Part shown: positions 34,142 through 43,060 of the stretch, one piece after another
Numbering within the stretch: the stretch's first letter is position 1
Layout of the letters: each line of letters starts with the position of its first letter
NCBI GenBank assembly: GCA_963772805.1
Contig: CAVYYU010000003.1
Span: 186,001-250,000 of the forward strand
Length of the DNA stretch: 64,000 nucleotides
Source of the DNA: Legionella_A sp963772805
Lineage (GTDB): Bacteria > Pseudomonadota > Gammaproteobacteria > Legionellales > Legionellaceae
Reading direction: 5' to 3'
Notes under the pieces: model-generated
The model's database searches: none
What the model was told of the DNA's origin: nothing
Seen by the model: only the letters and a program-made list of their open reading frames with translations
Position numbers and translations under genes: made by a program

Positions 34142-36421
34142 CTATTTAGTCTTCATAACCCAAACCCCATTCCAATCCGCACCAGGAGTATTTTGTCTAA
34201 GATGCTGACAACGCTCGACGTAGACTGTAGATGGTTTATCGCCTGGATGTAGTTTTAACGCCTTCTCAAAACAAACAATACTTTTGTCCCACTGGGCGAG
34301 ATTATAATACTCTATACCGTCATTAAAATGACTCAATACTTCAATTTGATTTGGGAAAGTTTCGGCGTCATAAAAATCAATTACCTCATAAATTGCCACC
34401 GGCACGTTCTTACCTTTAACGATTACTTTATCTAATTGGCGAGTTCGATAAGTTGCTTTTAATGATTTGAAAGTAAATTCACTAATCAGTATATGCGCGC
34501 CATATTGTTTGCATAAGCTTTCAATTCTCGACGCTAAGTTAACGCCATCACCAATCACCGTATAGTCCATGCGCTTTTCAGACCCAATATTTCCTGAAAC
34601 AATCATGTCAGTATTAATGCCTAAACCATGATCTATTGGCGGCAAGTTTTTCTTTTCGCGTTCTTTATTAAATACTTTCAGCGCTTTCATCATTGCAATT
34701 CCTGCCCGCACGGAACGATCTGGATCATCCTCATGCGCAAACGGTATGCCAAACACTGCCATAATCGCATCACCAATAAACTTATCCAACATTCCGCCTT
34801 CGTTTTGAATACAGTCAACCATTAAAGTAAAATAATCATTTAATAGCGTCACTGTTCCTTCTGCACCAAGCGCCTCAGTTAAAGTAGTAAAGTTACGCAA
34901 ATCCGAAAACAACACAGAAGCCACGCTGCTTGACCCACCTAACGATGACTCGCCTGATTGCATAAGTTTCTCAGCTACATCAGGGCTCATATAACGAGAC
35001 ATGGTTGACTTCATGCGTTTTTCATCACTGATATCTTCAATTAAAATCATACTACCTAAACGCTTATTTTTAGTACTGAACAACGGTAATATTGTCACGT
35101 TTGAGGAAATCTTTTTTTCACCAAATTTAAGCTCAGTATCCATAATGATCTCTTGCTCTGAAGAAGCCGTTTGAGCATTTATTTTTTTTACTTTCTCACT
35201 TAGCCAAGCATTAGCGCCTGTGAACAAATTTTCACACGTCTGGTTAATGATTTCTGATACGTTTGTTAAACCAAAAATACGCAAAACCGAATTATTGCAA
35301 GTGATAATGTTATTTGCCTCATCCACAGTCAATACACCGTTTGACATGCTTTCAAGTACACTTTCGTTATAGTTTTTTAAGTCTTGCACATCATCAAATA
35401 ACTTGGCGTTCTCAAGAGCAAATGAAATTTGGGTGTTAATCGCAATAAGCTGCGATTCATCATTCGACGTGAATACCCCGTGTTTTTTATTTAACACTTG
35501 TGTAACACCAATCACCTTGCCAGCTTTGTTTTTTACAGGCACTGCTAAAATCGTTCGTGTAAAATACCCCGTTGTTTTGTCAAACGTTGGATTAAAACGC
35601 AAATCAGCATAAGCATGCTGAATATTAATAATTTTATCGCTCGTAAATACCGCACCGGCTATTCCAAGATGATTGGGAAAACGAATCTTGGTCTTACCCA
35701 ACCCCTCGCCTACTTCGGTAAATAATTCATTTGTCTTTGTGTCATTGATAAATAAAGTGGAGCGTTCCGCATCTAACATTCGGGTAACCGTTGCAATAAT
35801 TTTTTCTAGCAACGGTGAAAGTTGTATTTCGGCAGATACTTGTGACATCGCTTCTAAAAACTCTAATTCTTTGTTATGTGAGTTTTCCATACTCGTAATA
35901 ACTAAACGATTTTGAATGGCCATCGAAGCTTGGCGAGTCAAGTCCCTCACTTGTTCAATATCTGTCTCAGTGAATTCACCATCAACTTTATTTAACATTT
36001 GCGCAACGCCAATTAATTGGTGATTAATATCTTTAATTGGCACACATAAAATACTTTTGGTAGTGAAGCCAGTTACTTGGTCAATTTCTTGGTTAAATCG
36101 TTCATCCTGATAAGCATCTTTAATACATACGGCTTGATCATTGGTGAAAGACCAACCTACTACGCCTTTGTCATCCAGGACACGAATTTCATGATGCAAA
36201 TCGCCCAAAGCAATATATGAATATAATTCATGCGTGCTTTTATCTATTAAAAATATTGTTCCACGCTCACAATTAATAGTAGACACTGTATAGTTAACCA
36301 ACATTGTCAGTGCTTCATGTAATGAGGTGGCTTTTGCCATATCATCATGAATTTGCAAGAGGGTGCGATAAAAGCTTTTTGTATTAAGACTTCGCATAGT
36401 TTTTACATTTTTACTGTTCAT
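34142..36421 (-). CDS. class III adenylate cyclase with GAF-GAF-PAS sensor modules
   Basis: Makes cAMP from ATP. The 759-residue, predicted soluble protein has GAF 1 at about 30-172 and GAF 2 at about 205-340 (each with a ...TILAVPVKN...GVTQVLNK-type strand). A PAS domain spans about 352-465 (ESMSNGVLTVDEANNIITC), then a helical linker (MSRYMSPDVAEKLM) leads to the cyclase domain at about 500-670. Metal ligands Asp507 and Asp551 are present (VLFSDLRNF, DKFIGDAIM). Adenine-selecting Lys547 and Asp619, and the transition-state Asn628 and Arg632 (GDGVNLASR), are intact, so it should be active. A short TPR-like tail follows (690-735). It overlaps the coiled-coil gene by 11 bp. Confidence 0.92.
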   Translation of the reverse strand: MNSKNVKTMRSLNTKSFYRTLLQIHDDMAKATSLHEALTMLVNYTVSTINCERGTIFLIDKSTHELYSYIALGDLHHEIRVLDDKGVVGWSFTNDQAVCIKDAYQDERFNQEIDQVTGFTTKSILCVPIKDINHQLIGVAQMLNKVDGEFTETDIEQVRDLTRQASMAIQNRLVITSMENSHNKELEFLEAMSQVSAEIQLSPLLEKIIATVTRMLDAERSTLFINDTKTNELFTEVGEGLGKTKIRFPNHLGIAGAVFTSDKIINIQHAYADLRFNPTFDKTTGYFTRTILAVPVKNKAGKVIGVTQVLNKKHGVFTSNDESQLIAINTQISFALENAKLFDDVQDLKNYNESVLESMSNGVLTVDEANNIITCNNSVLRIFGLTNVSEIINQTCENLFTGANAWLSEKVKKINAQTASSEQEIIMDTELKFGEKKISSNVTILPLFSTKNKRLGSMILIEDISDEKRMKSTMSRYMSPDVAEKLMQSGESSLGGSSSVASVLFSDLRNFTTLTEALGAEGTVTLLNDYFTLMVDCIQNEGGMLDKFIGDAIMAVFGIPFAHEDDPDRSVRAGIAMMKALKVFNKEREKKNLPPIDHGLGINTDMIVSGNIGSEKRMDYTVIGDGVNLASRIESLCKQYGAHILISEFTFKSLKATYRTRQLDKVIVKGKNVPVAIYEVIDFYDAETFPNQIEVLSHFNDGIEYYNLAQWDKSIVCFEKALKLHPGDKPSTVYVERCQHLRQNTPGADWNGVWVMKTK

Positions 36422-36827
36422 TTTTACCCTCCAATAGTGTTCTTAACTGGAAGATAGTCTGCTCCAGATGAGTGTTTTTCAGAGTCAGCTCGGTTAATTG
36501 AGCTTGCAGTTTTTTTTCGTATTCTAACTTGAGCGCTTCTAATTCATAACGCAATGTGGCAATCGTTTGTTGTAATTGCATTGCCCGATTGTTTTCAAAA
36601 GCCAATATTTCCTGAGTGTTTTTTTGATAGAATATTTGATTGGTTTCCAGCTCATTCCGCAATTCCATAATACTGCCACGTAACTGCCCTATGGTGCCAT
36701 TTGCGTCAGCCATCGTTTGTTGAACCTGCTGTTTAGATTCTAGCAAGGCAATTTCAAGCTTGGCACGCAAAGCAAGAATAGTGTCCTTTAATTGCCTGTT
36801 TTCACCATCCAAATTGGAAATTTGCAT
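36411..36827 (-). CDS. coiled-coil protein with repeated TIxxLRxxLE motif
   Basis: A 138-residue protein from ATG 36827 (AAGGTG six bases upstream; a GTG three codons earlier is possible). It is almost entirely coiled coil. Four similar segments recur about every 28-40 residues: TILALRAKLEIAL, TIGQLRGSIMELRNELE, TIATLRYELEALKLEYE and TIFQLRTLLEGK. It is unrecognised as a family. It is the first gene of a two-gene operon with the adenylate cyclase, so it may oligomerise with or tether the sensor cyclase. Confidence 0.7.
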   Translation of the reverse strand: MQISNLDGENRQLKDTILALRAKLEIALLESKQQVQQTMADANGTIGQLRGSIMELRNELETNQIFYQKNTQEILAFENNRAMQLQQTIATLRYELEALKLEYEKKLQAQLTELTLKNTHLEQTIFQLRTLLEGKNEQ

Positions 36828-36853
36828 AGGCGTCACCTTGTCGACTTATCTAT

Positions 36854-36889
36854 TTGTAATAATGTACATAATTGTAATATTGTACATAA
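36854..36889 (+). repeat. two tandem 18-bp repeats upstream of the cyclase operon
   Basis: TTGTAATAATGTACATAA (36854-36871) is followed directly by TTGTAATATTGTACATAA (36872-36889), with one mismatch. Each unit contains TGTACA, a palindrome, spaced 18 bp. It lies 27 bp upstream of the minus-strand coiled-coil start and 150 bp upstream of the plus-strand patatin gene. A regulator-binding operator is likely from spacing, but the regulator is unknown. Confidence 0.6.
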
Positions 36890-37044
36890 GTATTTAAGTA
36901 TTATAGTCGATGGGTAGGTGTACTGCAGGAAGGTGGTTTAGTTAATATGGACGTGGTCAAGCAAATTAAGACACACCAGTTAAACTGTATTAAATAGTCT
37001 AGGGATTTCAGGGTAGATACAATATACAGGGAGATATTCTAATC

Positions 37045-38217
37045 ATGACTCATGCAAAGAGTTCAAAGTCCAAGTTCAGTCGGGTTAAGCATTTCCCGTT
37101 CGAACGAATAGCACTGTTGTTGCAGGGCGGGGGCGCGCTTGGCTCATATCAGGCGGGGGTCTATGAAGCGCTTGCTGAGAGTAATCTACATCCTAACTGG
37201 GTAGCTGGTATTTCTATTGGGGCAGTGAATGCCGCGTTGATCGCGGGCAATCTACCCGAACAGCGGGTTGCTCGACTACGGGAATTCTGGGAATTGATTA
37301 GTCAGCCTCCACTTGGTCCATTCGGCGTCCCATACACGCCCTCCTTCGATATCAGTGACGATAAAATGCATGTTGCTATTAACCAGTTTCGCGCACTTGG
37401 CACGCTGTTCTATGGCGCGCCGGATTTTTTCTCGCCGCGATTAATGTCACCGCATTTGTTTAGGGCGTTGACGCCTGACAAATTGAGCTACTATGACGCA
37501 AATTTATTAAAATCAACGCTTGAGAAACTAGTGGACTTCGATCTCCTTAATGCTGGCAAGACGCGTTTTGCCGTGGGTGCTGTAAACGTGCGGACAGGTA
37601 ATTTTGTTTATTTTGACAACGACTCGCAAAAAATCGGTCCTGAACATATTATCGCGAGTGGCTCCTTGCCACCTGGGCTGCCTGCAGTTGAAATTGACGG
37701 TGAGTATTATTGGGACGGTGGCATTGTTTCAAATACTCCTATGGAATGGATGTTCAGCCAGAGGCCACATCAGAACACACTAGCCTTTCAAGTTGACTTG
37801 TGGAGTGCTAGTGGAAATTTGCCTCAAACCATGGCTGATGTTGAAAACAGACAAAAAGATATTCGCTTTTCTAGCAGGACAAGAGCGGCGACAGATAGAT
37901 TTAAAAACTCGCAAATGTATCGTCACGCGTTCAGGAGTCTTCTCAAGAAGTTGCCGAAATCTTTGCGTGATGATCCAGATGTGAAGCTTCTGGAGGCTGA
38001 ATCGGATGAGACTGTTCATAATGTGGTACAACTAATCTATCGCGTAAAATCTTATGAAGGGATAGCAAAAGACTTTGAGTTTTCTCAGCGCACCATGGAG
38101 GAGCATTGGAAGTCCGGCTATGAATTGGCAAGGCACGCGGTGAGCAAGCCCTGCATTTTGCAGCGTCCAGATAATCTCGAGGGTTTTCAGGCGTTTGATT
38201 TTTCACAGCAACGTTAG
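37045..38217 (+). CDS. patatin-like phospholipase
   Basis: A 390-residue serine lipid hydrolase. The patatin oxyanion loop LLQGGGALGSYQ (residues 25-36), the nucleophile elbow GISIG (Ser57) and the catalytic DGG (Asp224 in YYWDGGIVSNTP) are all intact. The C-terminal part (about 235-390) has a basic, helical region of the sort seen in DUF3734-containing patatins. No signal peptide is present. Intracellular bacteria use some patatins as secreted effectors, but this one resembles the chromosomal, widely shared type. It stands alone with the ribosome site AGGGAG upstream. Confidence 0.9.
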   Translation: MTHAKSSKSKFSRVKHFPFERIALLLQGGGALGSYQAGVYEALAESNLHPNWVAGISIGAVNAALIAGNLPEQRVARLREFWELISQPPLGPFGVPYTPSFDISDDKMHVAINQFRALGTLFYGAPDFFSPRLMSPHLFRALTPDKLSYYDANLLKSTLEKLVDFDLLNAGKTRFAVGAVNVRTGNFVYFDNDSQKIGPEHIIASGSLPPGLPAVEIDGEYYWDGGIVSNTPMEWMFSQRPHQNTLAFQVDLWSASGNLPQTMADVENRQKDIRFSSRTRAATDRFKNSQMYRHAFRSLLKKLPKSLRDDPDVKLLEAESDETVHNVVQLIYRVKSYEGIAKDFEFSQRTMEEHWKSGYELARHAVSKPCILQRPDNLEGFQAFDFSQQR

Positions 38218-38319
38218 GTTGGGCATCTTTTCTGACCAAGCTTTTGTATTGATTATTTCAGATATACCACGAGTAGAAAGCAATGGAATTAGTCATTAAA
38301 TTGCTATGGAGTCACTTAA

Positions 38320-39528
38320 TTGAACAATTTTATTATTATTTTATTTTCTATTGTATTTATTTCAATATTTTGTTCGAAAAAAGTAAGTAATTCGGTTCTT
38401 TGGAAGGCAACTGTCACGCCGTTGGCCTCAATTATCGGCAGCGGTTTTCTCGTAATAACCCCATTATATATACTTATTTTTGGTAAACATGCATTACTAG
38501 CAACCGTATTAATGGTGTGTATAGCATATATGATGGGTTATGTTATGCGCTTTAATATACAGTTCATTGAGCCTTTGGTTGTTAAGCCAGGGAAGAGGAC
38601 TCTTTTCCTTGATTTAGAGCATTTATCATACATTACCCTTGGGGCTGCTTATTTTATTTCAATTCCGTTTTATATCAAATTATTATCATTGTTTTTATTA
38701 AAGGGCATTAATGAGAAAAATGAGGTAATTGCTAATTGCATTGCCACAATAATACTAATATTTATTGGGGTTGTAGGGAAAGTTAGAGGTTTTAACCGGC
38801 TTGAATTTCTAGAAAAATATGCCGTTAACATTAAACTGTCAATAATATTATCAATGATTATTGGACTCATTATTTTTAATATTAATTTGGTGAAAACCAA
38901 TGCGTGGCAACTAACTATTGTAACCCCGGTGTTTAATGTTGACGCGGTTCGTAAATTTCTAGGCACTATTGTCATTATTCAGGGATTTGAAACATCAAGA
39001 TTTATTTGGTTAAATTATGATGGGAAAATACGTATTAGAACTATGCGTTATGCTCAAATTATTTCGGGATTGATCTATGTTGTATTTGTAGGATTATCAT
39101 TAGTTGTATTTGATAACATAAAATCAATTTCAGAAACATCGATAATTGATATGAGCGTTAAAGTTGCAATTGTTTTGCCGTGTTTACTGATTATTGCTAG
39201 CGTTTTAAGTCAATTTAGTGCCGCTGTAGCGGATACAATTAGTGCCGGTGGACTTTTAGCCGAGGTATCGACAAGATGGAAAAAGCCGAATAATAACTAT
39301 TTGATCATTGCGACGATTGCTATTGGCTTAACATGGCTAACTGATATTTTTCAGATTATAAGTATAGCATCTCGTGCTTTCGCTATTTATTACGCTATTC
39401 AATCTTTTGAAGCTACTATTATTGCGTTTAAAAATCGCCATGGTTTATTGTCTTTATTTAGGATTATTGTTTTTGCAATGATGACTCTTCTAATGGGCGC
39501 GGTTGGCGTGTTTGGGATTTCAGCGTGA
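38320..39528 (+). CDS. APC-like integral membrane transporter
   Basis: A 402-residue protein, mostly hydrophobic, with about 10-12 transmembrane segments from residue 2 to the C-terminus. SIIGSGFLVITPLY (about residues 38-51) resembles the GSG loop of the APC/LeuT fold. Arg/Lys-rich short loops (KKPNNNY, KNRHG) are consistent with inner-membrane topology. The start is TTG 38320 with GGAG eight bases upstream. Substrate unknown; an amino acid or related compound is the most general guess. It is followed by 117 bp and then the IS3 element. Confidence 0.7.
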   Translation: MNNFIIILFSIVFISIFCSKKVSNSVLWKATVTPLASIIGSGFLVITPLYILIFGKHALLATVLMVCIAYMMGYVMRFNIQFIEPLVVKPGKRTLFLDLEHLSYITLGAAYFISIPFYIKLLSLFLLKGINEKNEVIANCIATIILIFIGVVGKVRGFNRLEFLEKYAVNIKLSIILSMIIGLIIFNINLVKTNAWQLTIVTPVFNVDAVRKFLGTIVIIQGFETSRFIWLNYDGKIRIRTMRYAQIISGLIYVVFVGLSLVVFDNIKSISETSIIDMSVKVAIVLPCLLIIASVLSQFSAAVADTISAGGLLAEVSTRWKKPNNNYLIIATIAIGLTWLTDIFQIISIASRAFAIYYAIQSFEATIIAFKNRHGLLSLFRIIVFAMMTLLMGAVGVFGISA

Positions 39529-39716
39529 TGGTTGTGTTATGTTCAAACTATCAAGGCATGTTTGATTAGCTTGGAGACAGGACGGTTAAAGTCAAACATT
39601 CACACAAGCGGCGATCCATCCTGAAAATAGGGCGGTCATCGATACGGTAATCTCCCCGAAAAATAACTGATGCCAAAAGTAGAATTTTCTCGTAACCTAT
39701 GCACAGGAGATTCTGC

Positions 39717-39983
39717 ATGAAAAAATCAAAATTTACAGACAGCCAAATACTGTCGATTCTAAAACAATCCGAAGGCGGAACCCCTGTTCCAGAGCTTTGC
39801 CGAGAACATGTCATCAGCTCGGCTACATTTTATAAATGGCGCGCTAAATATGGCGGAATGGATGTGTCCATGATGTCGCGACTAAAAGAGCTGGAAGCTG
39901 AAAATAGTCGTCTTAAAAAGATGTATGCTGAAGAGCGCCTGAAAGCCGAGATTCTAAGGGAAGCCATTGAAAAAAAGTGGTAA
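39717..39983 (+). CDS. IS407-type OrfA
   Basis: An 88-residue helix-turn-helix protein (SKFTDSQILSILKQSEGGTP, SSATFYKWRAKYGGMD) with a leucine-zipper-like C-terminus. AGGAG precedes ATG 39717. An A7G run at 39970-39977 overlaps the start of orfB and is a standard -1 slippery site, so an OrfAB fusion is expected. Confidence 0.9.
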   Translation: MKKSKFTDSQILSILKQSEGGTPVPELCREHVISSATFYKWRAKYGGMDVSMMSRLKELEAENSRLKKMYAEERLKAEILREAIEKKW

Positions 39984-40804
39984 CACCGTCGCGCCGGCGT
40001 GAGCTGGCACATAAGGCGGTGATTGATAAAGGCGTCTCAATTCGTTTGTCATGCGACCTGTTTAGCATCAGTGAAACCTGTTATCGATATCAGCCTAAAC
40101 TAAGCGATGAAAACACCATAATAGCGGATTGGTTAATGCGTTTAGCTCAGAATCAACGTAATTGGGGTTTCGGCTTATGTTTTTTATACCTTCGAAATGT
40201 GAAGGGCTATGCTTGGAACCATAAGCGTGTTTATCGAATCTATCGGGAATTGGAGCTCAACATGCGAATCAAACCCAAAAAACGGTTAATCAGGGAGAAG
40301 CCTGACGTATTGGCTGTGCCAAATGCAATCAACGAATGCTGGTCGATGGATTTTATGCATGATCAGTTAGAGGATGGCCGTAGCTATCGCTTATTTAATG
40401 TCCTTGATGACTTCAATCGCGAAGGCCTTGCCATCGAGGTGGATTTATCTTTGCCGGCAGAGCGGGTTGTTCGGGCTCTGAATCAAATCATTGAATGGCG
40501 TGGAAAGCCAAAGCAGATACGTTGTGATAATGGCCCGGAGTATATCAGTAAATTGCTGGGACAATGGGCTGATAAGAATCAGATACAGTTGGTCTTTATC
40601 CAACCAGGAAATCCACAGCAAAATGCTTATATTGAACGGTATAACCGCACAGTTAGGTATGACTGGTTAAGCCAATATTTATTTGAAAGTATTGCTGAGG
40701 TACAACTACATGCGACACAATGGCTTTGGACGTACAACAATGAACGACCAAATACTGCAATTGGAGGAATTCCCCCAAGGCAAAAATTGGTACTAGCTGC
40801 CTAA
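39977..40804 (+). CDS. IS407-type OrfB, DDE transposase
   Basis: A 275-residue frame from GTG 39977, expressed normally by -1 frameshifting from orfA. It has an HTH_21 region, then an rve core: CWSMDFMHDQLEDGRSY (first Asp), IRCDNGPEYISKLL (second Asp), and NPQQNAYIERYNRTVRYDWL (Glu), with the C-terminal TYNNERPNTAIGGIPP. It appears intact. Confidence 0.92.
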   Translation: MVTPSRRRELAHKAVIDKGVSIRLSCDLFSISETCYRYQPKLSDENTIIADWLMRLAQNQRNWGFGLCFLYLRNVKGYAWNHKRVYRIYRELELNMRIKPKKRLIREKPDVLAVPNAINECWSMDFMHDQLEDGRSYRLFNVLDDFNREGLAIEVDLSLPAERVVRALNQIIEWRGKPKQIRCDNGPEYISKLLGQWADKNQIQLVFIQPGNPQQNAYIERYNRTVRYDWLSQYLFESIAEVQLHATQWLWTYNNERPNTAIGGIPPRQKLVLAA

Positions 40805-40939
40805 ACCTCTACTTTTAGCTTCGGTTAAAAATGGGGGGATTACCATACCTTGGGTTGAATCCCGTGACCATGATAGCTCAACATCGGGAATTGATAACAA
40901 ATTAAGAATTTTAGGATATCAGCGTTTAGCTTGCTTGTT

Positions 40940-41788
40940 TCAAGAGGGTCTCTTTGCATAGATCATGTGCTGATTATATCCCACTTTTCTAAAAATATTA
41001 TTTCTATCGATCTGGATAAGATAGCCTTGTTCTTGCAAATAAGAGGCAAGATGGTCGACTCGATTATTGATATCATGCACTTCTATGCATAGTTGTTGGA
41101 TTATGGGAAATTGGGTAGGTTTAATACTCTTTATAACCTCAAATTCAGCTCCTTCAACATCAATTTTTATAAAATCGATGTGATTCATCTCATTTTTTTC
41201 AATAAAGTGGCCAAGCGATGTTAATTTGCACAGTACTTTTCTTTCTGATGTACGATTTTTAAAATTCCTCTTAATCAGATGTTTTCGCAGAAAAGGCAAA
41301 AATTTTAGTTGATAATATAAAAATTTATTCTGAAATCGCGCAACGTTTAATAAAATATCATAGTTTAGTAAAGGATTATAATTGGAGATCATTTTATCCA
41401 TGGGTTTATAGGTTGCAGTTGCCAAATCTGTTCCAAAAAGAGTGAATTCAATCGAACCATCTTCAACGACATCCCCAATTCCGAGGTTATAAAGATGTGT
41501 TTGATTTTTAAATGGTTCTAAATTCTTTCTTAGGCATTCAAAAGAGGTAGGAATAGGCTCAAAACTATAGATCACTGCATCGTATTGGCATTGTTTCAGC
41601 GCAAATAAGGAAAAAAGCCCAATATTTGCTCCTACGTCAATAATAATCGAGCCCGGATTTAAAGTGAGATTATTTAGCAAATAAGTATTCTGATAAAAAA
41701 TTTCATAAATTAACCCTCGTGTTTCATACTCATTTATGAAATACAATTTACCAATTGTGAACTCTTTATTTGAAATCGGATCGGGCAT
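40940..41788 (-). CDS. FkbM-family methyltransferase
   Basis: A 282-residue SAM-dependent methyltransferase of the FkbM family, usually O-methylating polyketides, sugars or related products. Motif I is IIIDVGANIGLFSLF (about residues 48-62), followed by VIYSFEPIPTSFECLRKNL. The family-specific core IDFIKIDVEGAEFEVIKSI is at about 205-223. It starts at ATG 41788, 17 bp downstream of the ATP-grasp stop, so the two are co-transcribed and divergent from the synthase. A tailoring step on the PKS product is the natural inference, with acceptor unknown. Confidence 0.85.
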   Translation of the reverse strand: MPDPISNKEFTIGKLYFINEYETRGLIYEIFYQNTYLLNNLTLNPGSIIIDVGANIGLFSLFALKQCQYDAVIYSFEPIPTSFECLRKNLEPFKNQTHLYNLGIGDVVEDGSIEFTLFGTDLATATYKPMDKMISNYNPLLNYDILLNVARFQNKFLYYQLKFLPFLRKHLIKRNFKNRTSERKVLCKLTSLGHFIEKNEMNHIDFIKIDVEGAEFEVIKSIKPTQFPIIQQLCIEVHDINNRVDHLASYLQEQGYLIQIDRNNIFRKVGYNQHMIYAKRPS

Positions 41789-41805
41789 CTACTTTATCCT
41801 TTGTA

Positions 41806-42816
41806 TCACCAGTAAATTGCTATTGAAACAAGGGATACAATAATTGCTCTTATGTAAAAGGCTGATTTTCTATTTGAATACAGGGAGCAAAAATAGGCAA
41901 AAGGATGTCGAAAAATAAATGATCTCATAATTTTTTTGGTAACCAACTGGGGTTTCCCGCTTATTGGGATTTCATGAATCAACATACTTGGGCGATGATT
42001 TACTTCTAGGATCACACCTTGCGATTGAGAGATGGGAATATTGATATCACTACATTCAACATCAATTCCAGTCAGTCTTAAGTTTAGTACTGTTGCAATC
42101 TTGGACATTATTTTACGATTTTCTTTACAAATTTTTACCCCCAAGGACTCATAGGAGCCACCTCTAGTTGGGTTACTGGTGTAACCCAATAGGATGGTTT
42201 CTCCCAAGGCAGGAATGTATTTTTCATTAATGCTGAGTTCTTTGAGTCGGATTTGAGCTTCTTCATCCAAACATATGGGGCCTAAATAGTCAGAGACTTC
42301 TTTGCGCTTGATGTTGGTTAACTCAATCAGTTCTTGAATATTGTGTTTACCATCACCACATATCCTTGCGGGATGGCATAAAATCACGCCTATTACTTGT
42401 CGGTTAAAAACCAATACACGGTAAGATTGTAATTTTCCATAAAACTCTTCGATGACCATGGATGGGTATAAAGAGCAGTATTTTTTTAAAAAAAACGCCA
42501 GCTCTTCAATGGTTTTAATATTGCATAAGACGCCAATTCCTAAGGATCCACAAGTCGGTTTGATAACCAAAGGGAATCTTAAATCAGCAATGATATCTTC
42601 AAGAGACTCTCGTTCCAGATCAGCGCCTTGGACTAAAACTGCTTTAGGAACAGGAATACTTGCCATTGCTAAAATTTGATTAGTACAGTATTTATCCGTG
42701 GCGATGTAGGAGCTACTAGTGGGGTTAAAGGGTGTATCGTTATTGTAAAACAAATAATGATGCTTACTGATCTTGAGTTCAAACCCATTCGTCTCAGCTT
42801 GGGGTTTAACGGGCAA
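41806..42816 (-). CDS. ATP-grasp ligase, start uncertain
   Basis: A 336-residue frame from TTG 42816. ATP-grasp motifs are present: FPLVIKPTCGSLGIGV (ATP-binding Lys and Gly loop), MVIEEFYGKLQSYRVLVF, and LTGIDVECSDI with QGVILEVNHRPSM (Mg ligands). A hydrophobic tail (FYIRAIIVSLVSIAIYW) may anchor it. Such enzymes join a carboxylate to an amine using ATP. No ribosome site precedes the TTG. The frame stays open upstream to about 42901 (LYRWGEAAINTDAELYYKSA) without ATG, and a neighbouring frame also looks coding, so the N-terminus may be lost to a frameshift. Confidence 0.75.
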   Translation of the reverse strand: MPVKPQAETNGFELKISKHHYLFYNNDTPFNPTSSSYIATDKYCTNQILAMASIPVPKAVLVQGADLERESLEDIIADLRFPLVIKPTCGSLGIGVLCNIKTIEELAFFLKKYCSLYPSMVIEEFYGKLQSYRVLVFNRQVIGVILCHPARICGDGKHNIQELIELTNIKRKEVSDYLGPICLDEEAQIRLKELSINEKYIPALGETILLGYTSNPTRGGSYESLGVKICKENRKIMSKIATVLNLRLTGIDVECSDINIPISQSQGVILEVNHRPSMLIHEIPISGKPQLVTKKIMRSFIFRHPFAYFCSLYSNRKSAFYIRAIIVSLVSIAIYW

Positions 42817-43060
42817 GAGTAATGCTTGTGCGCTTTTATAATAAAGCTCAGCGTCGGTATTGATGGCTGCCTCTCCCCAACGATAAAGGTTTATTCTCGG
42901 TTAATGCTACAACAATAGCTGCAAATCGATCAAGGCTTGTCCTTATAATCAGGTATAACTTGAGAAAGGTCTTGTCACCGAATTGGTAATAGGACATTAT
43001 TATCTACGTTTATTCATAGATATTTTGAGCATAGACCCAAGGGTTTAAAAGGCTTGGTAA

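Larger units (their letters stand above)
39646..40844 (+). mobile_element. IS407-type IS3 element (1199 bp)
   Basis: Ends GGTAATCTCCCC and, reversed, GGTAATCCCCCC, flanked by the 4-bp duplication ATAC (39642-39645 and 40845-40848), typical of the IS407 subgroup. It carries orfA and orfB in overlapping frames. It sits between the permease and the PKS cluster. Confidence 0.88.

Noticed and set aside
33908..34252. Plus-strand frame reading MSSIDIGEFLVGG after the IS5-like element
   Set aside because: It overlaps 110 bp of the adenylate cyclase 3' end, starts inside the IS end and has no family match. A gene relic interrupted by the IS cannot be excluded.
37045..38217. Patatin as a VipD-like secreted effector
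   Set aside because: The GGGALGSYQ and GISIG context and tail look like the widespread housekeeping type; no secretion signal could be identified from sequence alone.
39568..40959. Open frame across the IS407 insertion site (ends LGYQRLACLFQEGLFA)
   Set aside because: Joining the flanks gives about 62 codons without a start codon. An open stretch of that length can occur by chance and no family is recognised.
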